Notes under the pieces: generated by a model
The model's database searches: none
What the model was told of the DNA's origin: nothing
What the model saw: only the letters and a program-made list of their open reading frames with translations
Shown: one piece after another, positions 44,301 through 51,420 of the stretch
Position numbering within the stretch: the first letter of the stretch is position 1
Layout: each line of letters opens with the position of its first letter
From: Oegoconia quadripuncta
Taxonomy: Eukaryota > Arthropoda > Insecta > Lepidoptera > Autostichidae
Reading direction: 5' to 3'
Assembly (NCBI GenBank): GCA_949316235.1
Contig: OX438747.1
Coordinates: forward strand, 33,991,601 to 34,055,600
DNA length: 64,000 nt
Translations under genes and position numbers: made by a program

Positions 44301-47300
44301 AAATCTATAACGTACAATAAAGCTTATATCACTTTATTGGTGACCGATTTTTTGTTAGAGAAAAATTAAATGTACTGATTGCGATGTTTCAATGCTCACG
44401 TCCTACAAAAAATCGGTTACAATATCGGTGATAAAAGTATTGATGAATAAATCGGCCGATTATCGGTCCTACAAAAAGTCGGTGGTGGGCAGGCACACTA
44501 AGGCCTGTATTAATAAACCATTCTCAAGATTAAGAACAGTCTTGTGAACGGTCTCAAGTAAACGTGTTGATTCATAAACCTAACTTGAGACCTGAAAAGC
44601 AAGTGCATACTCAAGCAGTACTCACTTGAGACGTGCGCCGAGTACGCATTAACGTCCTCGGACCTGAGGTCGTCTATTGGTGACATAAAACCAGCTCCAC
44701 CTATCGTTGCATGCATACCTCGATTTTCGTTAATATTTATAACAAGGTAAGCAATTCTAGAAATAAATTAAATTTATTGTAGTTTTTATTGCAAATTCAT
44801 ATGAAAAGTGAATTGTGATCAACACTTTGACGAATTACCCTTGCAAATTAAGAAATTTCTGCTAATTTTATATCTTTCTTTAGAAATATCTGTCGCTAAT
44901 AATTATCTCCTATTGATGACACTGGGACTTATAGATGTACGGTAGTAACTTATAGGTGACGTACTGAAACATTTTATCTCTACATTCCAATTTTTTCTTA
45001 AGCTTTCTTGAGTCATTCATTAACCAAATATGTCAAATTAGTTCACGAATTCAAATAATTCTCAGGGCTGAGGAGGTTAATAAACGAAACTCAACACTAT
45101 CATTCATTCGCCGCTGAGGCGGATACTTGAGAATTGATCTCAGCTGAGTAGACCTCAAGATTGGTTTATAAATTAGCACGGAGCTTGAGATAGCGTCAAC
45201 TGCATAAGCCGCATCTCGGGTGATACAGCCTCAAGACTTGTATTGAGATTGGTTTATTAATACGGGCCTATGTCATCACTGGTAATAACTTTCTATGGCC
45301 CCCGTTCACAATAACAAGCTGTATAGCGTCTAACATAATTTACCTGACAAACCTTGGCAATTGCACGTACATGACAATAAAATAATATATTCATTAAAAC
45401 AACTAGCCTTATAAAATTTATTTCCGAGTAAAAGAAATTAAATGTAAGTGCAAATGAAAATACAAGACTACTTCATTTCAATTGTACCTTATTTTAACAA
45501 TGAGAAAAAAAGGCAACGTTCAAAGGGGGTGGCGGGGCACAGGGCGCAACCAATCACAGCAAGTTGCGAGGCGGCGCGGCGCCGGGGCAAGCGCCGGCGG
45601 CGAACGGCGAGTGGTCGCCCTTCGGCGTCTTCAAAGAACCCCCCGCACGTGTTTGTGTGTTGTGGCAAATTACTTAGAGCGCGCGGCCATTAAGGTCCAC
45701 CTCACAAAATTTACATTTCTAAATTTTATTTTTTGAATAAAATCTGTTAACTTTAATGTTTTATTTTTTTCGTAATAAGTACATACATACAGTGACGGAT
45801 TAACCCTTAATCAAATTAAGCAATTGCCTAGGGCATCACGTCTGGGGGGGCACCAGAAGAAGCACAAAAAAATCCGCCCTGATGACAAGACGTGATGCCC
45901 GTCTCACTCTCACGTCACCAAAAACCACACCAAAAAAAGTTTATAGGACTAATTTGAAAATTCGCGCGTTTTAAGTTAACATAAGAGCCGACCTAGAGTT
46001 ACCCCGCTCTCCCGCTTGCGCCCACTCGCTGCCCGCTAGTCTAGTGCATTTGGCAATTCGAAAGCACCGGTATTGTGATCAGCCAATCACAAACCACCCC
46101 TTCCCCGCGGGCCCCCCGCCTGGCATTAAAGACCGATTCTAGTTGACATACGGATAGGGGGGCCCACAGGCGTGGATTGCTTAGAGCATCAAGTAGTCTT
46201 AATCCGTCACTGCATACATACACTCTGCAACGTTTGTCGAGTTAATTTTGTTAGGCTTTATATATAACATATTTTTTCAGATTCGATAAATAGGCCTCTG
46301 CTCCCTGACTCCTGGAACAGTCGGCTCAACCAGCCCTATCATCCTGCGTGGATGGATTATTGTGACCCTTACCACTGCAATGATTACCATAAACCAGCCT
46401 GTGGCCTGAACAGAATGACCATGAAGTTTAGATGGTTTCAGAGCGGATGTCATATTGCATTGCATAATAAATGCTCCTACCATCGCGGCACTCCTAGTAC
46501 GTATTTCATTAGGTTTTCAATTTTGTTTACTTTGTTCACCGACTGCGTGGCTGTAGCAGCGAGGGCTCAGCGGTTAACCCGGGGGTCCGGGTTCGATTCC
46601 AAGGCAGGCCATGTACCAATGAGTTTTTAAATTAATTATAACAATAAATTACAACAACAATACCTACAAGTACAACTCTACTCAAAAGCAATTTTTATTT
46701 ATTTATTGTTATTATTTTCCTTAAAGAATTCGACACAATCGAGCCAAAGTTCTGCACGATGTACGTAATGTACCTCCGGATGAGGTGTCCAGCTGAATGC
46801 GACATCGAGGACCGAGAGCCCACGTGTGGGGTCAGCGTGGTGGACAACCACATCGTGCTGTTCAAGAACAAGTGTGCTTTGGACAACGCTAATTGCAGGA
46901 GTGGGAGCTTTCAAGGCAAGTATTCCGTTAGTAGACTCAATGTAAAGGAGAAAACTTTAAGGTACAGATTGATATGCTAGTAAGTAGCACGAAAGCATGC
47001 TATTATTGAGCAATTGCTACCTAGCGGCATGTGTGTGGAAACCATTGGTAGTATCGATCATTATGAGCATCTTTAAGGTACCTACAGATAGACACGCTAC
47101 AAAACATGCTTGTATGTTTAAAATGAGCATGCTCTTGAACCGACACATTTGCTAGTTTAAGCATGCTAGTTTTAAGCAAACAATCCATATACTTGTCATT
47201 TCGTACGCGAAGAACCATGGACTGAATTAAATCATACTTTTGTTTGCAATGCAATAACATCCAAAAAGTTCTATCTTGTCGTCAAGGAAGAAAAAGGGAA

Positions 47301-47936
47301 GAAAAAACAAGAAACTTGGGCACATAATTAATATAGTATGTGACTTGGGTCCGTAATTTGGGTCACCCCAGCGAGACATTTTTGGGGCGAAGACGGGCAC
47401 GCACGAACAGCATAGGTAGCATGTTCAAAAATCGAACGTCGATCGATTTGTAAACGTACAGATAGACATGCTAGTAAGTAGCACGAAAGCATGCTATTAT
47501 TGAGCAATTGCTACCTAGTGGCATGTGTCTCGAAACCATTGGTAGTATCGAGCATGCCTATATGCACAAGGCACATAAGGCACAGAATTAAATATATAAA
47601 TATATAGTACTAACGTACCATACAGTTAGACATGCTCTTAATAGACCGCTACAAAGCATGATTATGAGTATGCATAAAATGAGCATGCTTATGCACATAT
47701 TCTAGCAATAAGCATGCCAGTTTCAAGCACATGTTACATAAATAGCTAATGATTGGTATGCCTATTACCTTTTGTCACTGGGCCATTAACTATTATACTA
47801 TTTATTTGGTTCGTACATTATTGCATTTGTTTCTACTGTAATGATAATGTGTCGTAATAAAATAAATGAATTTAATAAAACTATTTTTGCAGAATACGAA
47901 GAAGTTGACATGAGGATCTGCGCACTGTTCGTTTGA
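29330..47936 (+). CDS. Secreted protein with two Kazal-like domains (five exons)
   Basis: Exons 29330-29390, 44218-44259, 46281-46496, 46727-46915 and 47893-47936 join in phase to 183 residues. Residues 1-18 are a signal peptide ([18 protein letters not shown]). Two six-cysteine modules follow: C62, C67, C75, C91, C99, C116 and C127, C131, C140, C156, C163, C179. Both have 15 residues between cysteines 3 and 4 and a P-x-C-G at cysteine 3 (KPACG, EPTCG), as in Kazal inhibitors, although classic Kazal domains have about 10 there. The sixth cysteine of domain 2 comes from the last exon, which supports the exon chain. The likely role is an extracellular protease inhibitor or binding protein; no inhibitory loop is proven. 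A poly(A) signal AATAAA follows at 47944. Intron 1 is about 14.8 kb and transposon-filled, so the link of exon 1 to the rest is the least certain part. Confidence 0.62.
29768..30123 (+). mobile_element. MITE with 45-bp inverted repeats and a THAP-like exon
   Basis: The inverted repeats are perfect over 42 bases (29771-29812 and 30079-30120), starting TAGATTAATGATTGGTCTCC, and extend to 45 with one mismatch. TTCATT flanks directly at 29762-29767 and 30124-30129. A possible THAP-domain first exon lies at 29929-30005. THAP-domain transposases are known in the P superfamily, so this may be the 5' end of a deleted P-type element. Confidence 0.7.
29929..30005 (+). pseudogene. THAP-like first exon fragment
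   Basis: ATG opens [18 protein letters not shown] and then DTGITYH, followed by CA and the donor GTAAGT. THAP domains begin with M-x-x-C-x4-C, then a conserved (G)-(I/V)-x-(F/Y)-H, which is what is seen. The rest of the zinc finger (C-x2-H) and any catalytic domain are missing within the element. Confidence 0.55.
31470..32506 (-). pseudogene. DUF7869-like domain with one nonsense codon
   Basis: From the acceptor TTTTTTAG one frame reads through about 345 codons except for a TAG at 31731-31733. Motifs: [19 protein letters not shown], then [48 protein letters not shown] and [14 protein letters not shown]; after the stop, [11 protein letters not shown]. This order matches, from memory, insect and cnidarian proteins annotated DUF7869. 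The conserved acids in YDL, YSDNC and NEAD suggest an RNase H-like (DDE/DDD) transposase core; that is inference. The preceding serine-rich exon does not join in phase, and the usual long N-terminal part is not visible, so the copy is probably internally deleted and dead. Confidence 0.7.
32599..32967 (-). CDS. DUF7869-like element, serine-rich acidic exon
   Basis: 123 codons from acceptor ATCTCAG to donor GTAAGT, phase 0 at both ends. A run of about 24 serines with few interruptions (about residues 46-70) is followed by an acidic patch ([12 protein letters not shown]). Probably a disordered regulatory region. The frame on the opposite strand at 32642-32932 is its shadow. Confidence 0.55.
33056..33136 (-). 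pseudogene. DUF7869-like element, duplicated exon copy
   Basis: The same acceptor context and [20 protein letters not shown] then STGCFEE, but no GT follows GAAGAA; the frame runs to a stop soon after. It looks like an exon copy that has lost its donor. Confidence 0.4.
33261..33341 (-). CDS. DUF7869-like element, candidate exon 2 (duplicated unit)
   Basis: Acceptor TTATTTCAG, then [20 protein letters not shown] and STGCHEE before GTAAAT. Its 27 codons closely resemble those of the next candidate exon. Confidence 0.45.
33429..33524 (-). CDS. DUF7869-like element, candidate first exon
   Basis: ATG then 32 codons ([18 protein letters not shown]...) ending GCCGAG before GTAAGTG, phase 0. No domain recognised. 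Confidence 0.5.
34280..35226. other. No gene recognised; old MITE pieces
   Basis: 34440-34480 (TACCACTGTGAACTTCACTGC) matches the MITE at 48913-49140. At 34560-34860 AAACC, CTAAAC and AACGAT words recur, as in a degraded word-repeat MITE. Confidence 0.45.
35293..36819 (+). CDS. CR1 LINE ORF1: PHD finger, coiled coil and esterase-like domain
   Basis: 508 residues from the ATG at 35293. Residues about 5-52 form a PHD-type zinc finger (CCNRC, CFYC, HLDC, CQEC). A coiled coil follows at about 125-180 ([20 protein letters not shown]). Residues about 280-420 resemble the SGNH-esterase-like domain of CR1 ORF1: IGDEQLLG for the first block and VGSHD for the block near the end of the fold; the usual catalytic serine after GD is replaced here by glutamate, so activity is doubtful. 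The C-terminal part is basic and probably binds RNA. An in-frame non-ATG extension upstream is ignored. Confidence 0.8.
   Translation: MDIIICCNRCSDNISTRDFLTCFYCKTKYHLDCANVSSKRFYLMTRENKTNWKCQECYKQKHTKKNSPAGRQSTTSDNVTHRQKHIINVPVENSFVSLSDDDLEYSSLLGDTLNRSCPELSTKNDEKIEELSEKINNLQEKLEIAENEIDNMLTENFALKKQISEYELKIGKLTHICSSSSINPTINSTTTIKKSTSRKKRRSLNKSRLDFSLLEEPEMTTNVMESTLSIEKDGNLKQKTDQHLVQDLPSQFLSETPTCIPSISTEDATGPVQENCTIHVIGDEQLLGLSAALLNSRHGKWNDNYKPFGFIMNNASSSEILNYCSGIEGRLSDKDIVILSVGSHDKNPEMLHNNLCLLFNILKKATLYIVPVNKNIYLNEYKLNYHLNLWSKQTRNCTFINIKYCNINKRHYLNYILNKINLHIDMTDYKLQFLTFKNIINKLKQINPFKSNATSSPVQHSLVNTTNPQTPKTKLSIKKGTIPYYFPIKQVNDQTYGLMTNKEQFFRS
36820..39696 (+). pseudogene. CR1 LINE ORF2: endonuclease and reverse transcriptase, one frameshift
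   Basis: First part to 37269 and second from 37270, shifted by one base at an A run (37258-37269). Endonuclease: [33 protein letters not shown] and WLSDHN in order, which is the APE-type set. Reverse transcriptase: [53 protein letters not shown] and the catalytic FADD, then [12 protein letters not shown]. It ends with [16 protein letters not shown]. No in-frame ATG precedes the endonuclease, and the frame opens at the end of ORF1 in the +1 frame, so ORF2 is probably made by reinitiation or frameshifting in intact copies. The element should nick DNA and prime reverse transcription of its own RNA. Confidence 0.88.
40188..40880. other. No gene recognised
   Basis: GC-richer sequence with a CAACACAGAGCAATTCAACT stretch. 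40780-40805 matches the head of the S3 element (TTTTGGCGGGAAGTC). No ORF of note. Confidence 0.4.
40885..41030 (-). repeat. LINE 3' tail with TGAAA repeats
   Basis: GAAATGAAATGAAATGAAATC then ACTTTATTTGCATTGATTT; the minus-strand tail is typical of a CR1-like element. Distinct in sequence from the others. Confidence 0.5.
41160..41534 (+). repeat. LINE 3' end with CTAT-repeat tail
   Basis: Matches 60405-60785 in the opposite orientation (CTGGTACCCTACCCTCGCTT, GAATAACACCAAGCAGAATGA) and ends TTTATCTATC. Probably a truncated non-LTR tail. Confidence 0.6.
41875..42060. repeat. MITE with repeated TCGGTC words (family W1), copy 1
   Basis: Left AGTGTGCCTGGCCACGATCG, right CGGCCGTGGGCGAGCCAGCC as weak inverted ends; CCGATAATCGG, ACCGATTTATCG and ATCGGTCATCGAT within. 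Copy 2 at 44335-44500. Confidence 0.5.
42280..42431. mobile_element. Harbinger-like MITE, short copy 2 (family H)
   Basis: 146 bp from GGCCCGTATTAATAAACC to the imperfect complement, flanked by TTA on both sides (42280-42282, 42429-42431). The clearest target duplication of the family. Confidence 0.8.
42480..42840 (+). repeat. LINE 3' end, family L2
   Basis: In broken frames: [14 protein letters not shown], then [20 protein letters not shown] and [11 protein letters not shown]. Ends TTTGCCGCCCTCGTAGGAACC. Confidence 0.75.
43005..43130 (+). repeat. SINE S2 head, left palindrome arm
   Basis: GATTGGTGTAGTAATGGATA and the B-box-like GGTTCGAATCC near 43040, then GGATGTTTATATAATAGG. Confidence 0.7.
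43249..43495 (+). repeat. SINE S2b, full copy
   Basis: GACCTGTTTGGTGTAGTGG, then TCGCGGGTTCGAATC (B box), the body and TGGAACTAGATGGCGCTGTG, ending in TTTA repeats. Similar copies: 53155-53412 and, 3' end only, 63640-63780. Confidence 0.8.
43745..43880 (-). repeat. SINE S2 head, right palindrome arm
   Basis: Reverse complement of 43005-43130: GGGATTCGAACCCGCAACCG and ACTACACCAATCGG. Confidence 0.7.
43920..44165 (+). repeat. Repeat tail with AAAATCGGTTCAGCC
   Basis: The phrases TTATCAAAATCGGTTCAGCC and TTTTGAAGTCGGTTAAAT are a common lepidopteran repeat end, possibly RTE-type. A diverged inverted copy is at about 51005-51130. Confidence 0.45.
44218..44259 (+). CDS. Kazal-like gene, exon 2 (42-nt microexon)
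   Basis: Acceptor TTTCAGATCTGCAG and donor GAG|GTAAAT. It adds [14 protein letters not shown] in phase 1. Using the first AG of the acceptor would give 50 bases and break the frame to exon 3, so I chose the second AG. Confidence 0.58.
44335..44500. repeat. MITE family W1, copy 2
   Basis: ACCGATTTTTTGTTAG at the left, CCTACAAAAAGTCGGTGG and GGGCAGGCACAC at the right; ATCGGT words inside. Confidence 0.5.
44499..45270. mobile_element. Harbinger-like MITE, long copy 3 (family H)
   Basis: AAGGCCTGTATTAATAAACC at the left and GGTTTATTAATACGGGCC at the right, TAA and TAT as flanks. About 450 extra bases in the middle relative to copy 1, without a recognisable ORF. Confidence 0.7.
45325..46262. mobile_element. 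TIR element M1, copy 2, carrying a hAT MITE
   Basis: GCGTCTAACATAATTTACC at the left and the better-kept right end TTAATTTTGTTAGGC near 46256. It matches copy 1 (26085-26590) on both sides of the nested MITE. Confidence 0.7.
45782..46220. mobile_element. hAT-type MITE with 8-bp target duplication
   Basis: The element at 45790-46212 begins CAGTGACGGATTAA and ends TTAATCCGTCACTG; CATACATA flanks it at 45782-45789 and 46213-46220. The CAGTG start and 8-bp duplication are the hAT pattern. No transposase. Confidence 0.9.
46281..46496 (+). CDS. Kazal-like gene, exon 3
   Basis: Acceptor ATATTTTTTCAG, donor A|GTACGT, phase 1 at both ends. Codes for a proline-rich linker and cysteines 1-5 of domain 1 (YCDPYHC, KPACG). 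Confidence 0.78.
46541..46625 (+). repeat. tRNA-like SINE fragment, family S4
   Basis: GGGCTCAGCGGTTAACCCGG and the B box GGTTCGATTCC in intron 3. Related sequence at 53045-53130. Confidence 0.55.
46727..46915 (+). CDS. Kazal-like gene, exon 4 (GC-AG donor)
   Basis: Acceptor TTCCTTAAAG. It completes domain 1 and codes for five cysteines of domain 2. The only in-phase donor is CAAG|GCAAGT, the accepted non-canonical GC type. Confidence 0.75.
46960..47760. repeat. GCATGC-rich repeated sequence in intron 4
   Basis: A 100-base stretch at about 46975-47070 is repeated at about 47455-47555 (AGCACGAAAGCATGCTATT, CAATTGCTACCTAG), each followed by several GAGCATGCT and AAGCATGC words. Looks like another word-repeat MITE, tandemly doubled. 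Confidence 0.6.
47893..47936 (+). CDS. Kazal-like gene, exon 5 (last)
   Basis: Acceptor CTATTTTTGCAG; adds [14 protein letters not shown] and a TGA stop. Supplies the last cysteine of domain 2. Confidence 0.7.
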
Positions 47937-47943
47937 AAAGATA

Positions 47944-47949
47944 AATAAA
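47944..47949 (+). terminator. Poly(A) signal of the Kazal-like gene
   Basis: AATAAA eight bases after the stop codon, within AGATAAATAAAACG. A 3' UTR this short is plausible if cleavage follows 15-25 bases later. Confidence 0.5.
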
Positions 47950-48034
47950 ACGATTATATTTTATTGTAACATATTTTATTTTTAAACTTAGATAGTTATT
48001 CTAGGGGTTCCTCTCTTCCTCTTTTTTTTTTTTT

Positions 48035-48150
48035 TCTTTTTTTTATGCATAACGGGTTGGTACTTGACCTCAATCACACCTGATGTTAAGTGAAGATGAG
48101 GTCGAAGATGGAAGCGTACTGACCCGGAAACCCCAACACATTGGGGGTTC
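48035..48150 (-). repeat. S1 SINE, 3' part
   Basis: T/C-rich start, then CATAACGGGTTGGTACTTGAC as in the 3' end of S1 copies; no tRNA-like head. Confidence 0.7.
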
Positions 48151-48179
48151 CCTCTAATTTTCCTTCAATGATGCATATA

Positions 48180-48290
48180 AAGGAAAAAGTAAAGGCCGTG
48201 TCGTATCAGGAAGTCAAAGAAAATGCGGAATATAGAGAAGTGTGGAAAGGACTCCACCGACAAGAGCATAGCTCTTAAATTGAAGAGAGG
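48180..48290 (+). pseudogene. Retrotransposon ORF C-terminal fragment
   Basis: Plus frame: VSYQEVKENAEYREVWKGLH and RQEHSS before a TAA stop; matches the fragment in the foldback arms. Confidence 0.5.
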
Positions 48291-48296
48291 GAGATA

Positions 48297-48720
48297 GTTT
48301 TTTTTTATATGAGAGAGCGGCAAACGAGCATGCGGGTCACCTGATGGAAAGCAATCACCGCCGCCCATGGACACCAGCAACACCAAAAGGGTCACAGATG
48401 CGTTGCCGGCCTTTGAGGAAGGTGTAGGCTCGTTTCTTGAAGGTTCCAATATCGTACTCGTTCGGGAATACCGCTGCCGGAAGTCCGTTCCACAGGGTGG
48501 TCGTACGTGGTAAGAAGTTTCTTGAGAAACGTACAGTGGTAGACTTCCACTCATCCAGGTGATGTGGATGGAAATTTAATTTTCGGCGAGAAGTGTATCG
48601 GTTAAATTGAGCAGCGGGTATTAGCTCGAACAGTTCTTCAGTACACTCCCCATGAAATATGCGATAGAGAATGCAGAGGGACGCGACGTCTCTTCGCAAC
48701 GCCAGGGGATCCAGTCGGTC
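48297..48720 (-). repeat. LINE 3' end, family L2
   Basis: The longest L2 tail here; an ORF is open over 114 codons at 48355-48699. Confidence 0.78.
48355..48699 (-). pseudogene. L2 LINE ORF2 C-terminus
   Basis: Reads [20 protein letters not shown], then [37 protein letters not shown] and [17 protein letters not shown]. This is the part following the RT domain in a LINE ORF2; 5'-truncated, with no catalytic residues. Confidence 0.75.
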
Positions 48721-48912
48721 AGTGAGACTCTCTTGGCGGACAATAGTTTTAAATACATACTTAATTTTTGTGGTGGTACTTCCTATAACCCTAAAGGTCC
48801 TGATTTTTTGTAGAGGGATAGAGTACCCATCCTTATTTTTTATGATTGACTGGATTCGCGTTTCACCACAATCTCACCTGATTATTTAGTTATAAAACCT
48901 ACAATATTAAAC

Positions 48913-49140
48913 TCCCCACTGTGTACTTCATTGCGTTGTAGAAGATGCTAAGATCTTCTAAAAAATTAATCAACAGCTACTTTATATTTTCTAAAAATTG
49001 TTTATTGAATCGTGATATATGATTGTGCCCTCGGTGAAATTTTTCATAATTATAAAGAAGTTATTGCTCGATTTTTTTTAATAGTTACAGGGGTTCTAAG
49101 TATATTCTCCGACGCAATGTAATTCACAGTGGTAATTTTA
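48913..49140. repeat. Small MITE with CACTGTG ends
   Basis: CCCACTGTGTACTTCATTGC at the left and GCAATGTAATTCACAGTGG at the right form inverted ends; a half copy lies at 34430-34480. Confidence 0.55.
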
Positions 49141-49149
49141 ATCAGAGTA

Positions 49150-49590
49150 TTTTTTTTTTTATTTATTCGGAAAACCAACAGCTACAATAACACTAATGGA
49201 AACTATTCTAGGAAACAGAGAGCCAATTACAGGTCCTCACAAATAGAAATACATTGTATAATTCAGTAACATGCATTATCACACTTGTACATTTTTTGCC
49301 CCTCGCGGTACATATACCAGATTCAAACATCGTCAAAAAAAAAAGAAAAACAATTGATTTACAAATTAAATTAAGCCATCAAAGAATTGTTGATTTAATT
49401 GACGCCTCGCTGACATAAAACTAGTGTTAAAAAGATCTAGATTAAACTACTTAGACAATTTATTAAAATTGTTGCTCGCACGCCACAGAAAAGTGTTTTT
49501 TCTGTAGTTGGTAGAAGTCGGAGGGAGAAAAATGAGATCATTGTGCCTAAGTGATACAGCAGGAGGTCGGAGACAGTATCTTTTATTACT
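49150..49590 (-). repeat. LINE fragment with CTCGCACGCCACA
   Basis: Begins with a T run and A/T-rich tail; TTGTTGCTCGCACGCCACAG is shared with 11280-11310. Clade unresolved. Confidence 0.4.
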
Positions 49591-49619
49591 AAATATGTAT
49601 ATTATAACTAAAGCAAGCT

Positions 49620-50555
49620 ACCGATTTGCGATGTAAGACTTAACTGCGACAAATACTATTGCGAAAGACTGAACTGCGAAAGACTTAACTGCGACAGGAC
49701 TGACTTAACTTTGTTTGTTAATTAGGTTAGGTTAGGTTGGAAACATAGAAACAACGCACGAGCCGAGCGAGCGAAGCGAGTGTGCCGCGGCTAGGGATCG
49801 AACGATACTTTCGATACTGAGTAAGTATCGAGTACCTTCCCGCGATACCCGATACTTGAGTACTTGATACTCGACCATCGGGTATCGAGTAAATGTCGGT
49901 ATCGTCTAGTACGTTTTTAAAATATCGAGTACTTTATGGTAGAACGCTACAGTAGAATTTACAGTACAGTTTACAGTAGAAATTATGTTATAAGTGTAAT
50001 TATTTGGGTTTGGGATCTATTGGTTAATAAATATTTTGGTTAATAAAAATGTCTTTGAAGTTTTTAAAATAATCCACGCCTCTTTGGCTGACATTCAGAG
50101 ACGAAACTAAGCGTGAACTCAAACTCGCACCTGTAAATTTTCCATACGATTTGACGATTGGGAGTTCACTTAGATTCAGATTTCATCTCTGAATGGAGTG
50201 TTTGATCCACAGTAGTCTAAATAAATAAAAAATCCCTTTTTTATTATGAAACCTTGCCTCTCAAAAAGTACTCGATACCGAGTAGTATCGAGTATTTTAA
50301 GTCGATACTTCTCGGATATCGATACCTGGGGTCGATACCGATACCGATACTCGGTATCGTGAACAGAGGCCGATACTTCGAACCCTAGCCGCGGCAGCGG
50401 CCGGCGAAGTGTCAGAACCGAATCGCTCCGTTCTAATGAACCATTGATATAACAGCGCGACAGATTGATGCGACAGGACGTCGCAGTTAAGTCTTTCGCA
50501 GTTCAGTCTTTCGCAATAGTGTTGGTCGCAGTTAAGCCTTACATTCACCGATTTG
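49620..50555. mobile_element. Word-repeat element C with 9-bp target duplication
   Basis: The element at 49629-50546 is flanked by ACCGATTTG (49620-49628 and 50547-50555). Ends CGATGTAAGACTTAACTGCG and its imperfect complement. GCGAAAGACTTAACTGCG words recur at both ends in opposite orientation. It carries GAGCGAGCGAAGCGAG at about 49765, shared with element B. A second MITE is inserted inside. Confidence 0.78.
49784..50395. mobile_element. hAT-like MITE nested in element C, 8-bp target duplication
   Basis: The element at 49792-50387 begins TAGGGATCGAACGATAC and ends with a near complement; GCCGCGGC flanks it at 49784-49791 and 50388-50395. Inside, GGTATCGAGTA and CCGATAC words recur more than a dozen times. 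The YARNG start fits hAT. Confidence 0.85.
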
Positions 50556-51004
50556 TTAGATTTTTTTTATTCTATCACTGACAGGTACTCTATCCATGTG
50601 CAAAAAATCATAACTTTTAAAATTATAGGAAGTTAAAAAGGTATCAACCGGAACACAACAATGCTATTAAGGCGCTGAATAGAGCCAACGACCATGAGCA
50701 ATGGATACGCCCACTTAATGTTCGATAAAGCAGCGCTGCGTCTGCGACACGGTCAATATGCGTACTGTCCGGCGAGTCGAGCTTACGGGAAACCTTCTTG
50801 CGAACTCAACGTTGAGTTAGAGCTCTCCTAAATGCAACAGGTGGCGCTGTTCGCGAAATAAAAAACAACACAAAATAATAATATAGCAAGGATGATTTAT
50901 TGAAATATAAATGTATAGGTATTCATAGAATGTTTTCAAAAATAAGTTTGGGACCAGAATGTTTCAGACACGGCGAAACAAATAAATAAAAAGTGTTATT
51001 TTTA

Positions 51005-51130
51005 AACGACTTCAAAAAAGGAGGAGGTTCTGTATTCGGGGCGTATTTTTTTTTTAATGTATGTACACCGATATCTCCGAGATTTGGCGGTTGATTCACA
51101 TGGTTCTTTTTGTAAATGAAAGGGGATACC
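51005..51130 (-). repeat. Repeat end with AAACGACTTCAAAAAAGGAG
   Basis: The minus-strand counterpart of the AAGTCGGTT tail at 43920-44165, with the ACACCGATATCTCCGAGATT phrase. Confidence 0.45.
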
Positions 51131-51139
51131 GTCGAGTGG

Positions 51140-51230
51140 ATTGCTGTTTGGCGGCAGATTTAGATGGTGGTAGCTAGCCAGGCGAACATTTAAAATACCC
51201 TATCACCAACCAAACAGGAAATTTATTGAA
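51140..51230 (-). repeat. S1 SINE body fragment
   Basis: TTGGCGGCAGATTTAGATGG then GGTAGCTAGCCAGGCG match S1 bodies. Confidence 0.6.
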
Positions 51231-51386
51231 AGGAAAGGCATCATTTCCGTAATCTACGCGCTCTGTATTTACACATGGTTGAGAGATTTTAATAAAGTTC
51301 CGATTATAAACAAGAAATAGCCATTTTGGTAGTGACCAATGTGAGTGTTCGTTGCGTTTACCTTTTTGTATAGAGGCTATGTCATC

Positions 51387-51420
51387 ATGAAATTACGTTT
51401 AATTCTATCTATCATTCTTG
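51387..51420 (+). CDS. Candidate signal-peptide exon of another secreted protein
   Basis: ATG then MKLRLILSIIL and a donor G|GTAAGT, phase 1, the same phase as exon 1 of the Kazal-like gene. A strong donor right after a hydrophobic start suggests a first exon, possibly of a tandem paralogue. No further exons were recognised with confidence. Confidence 0.4.
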
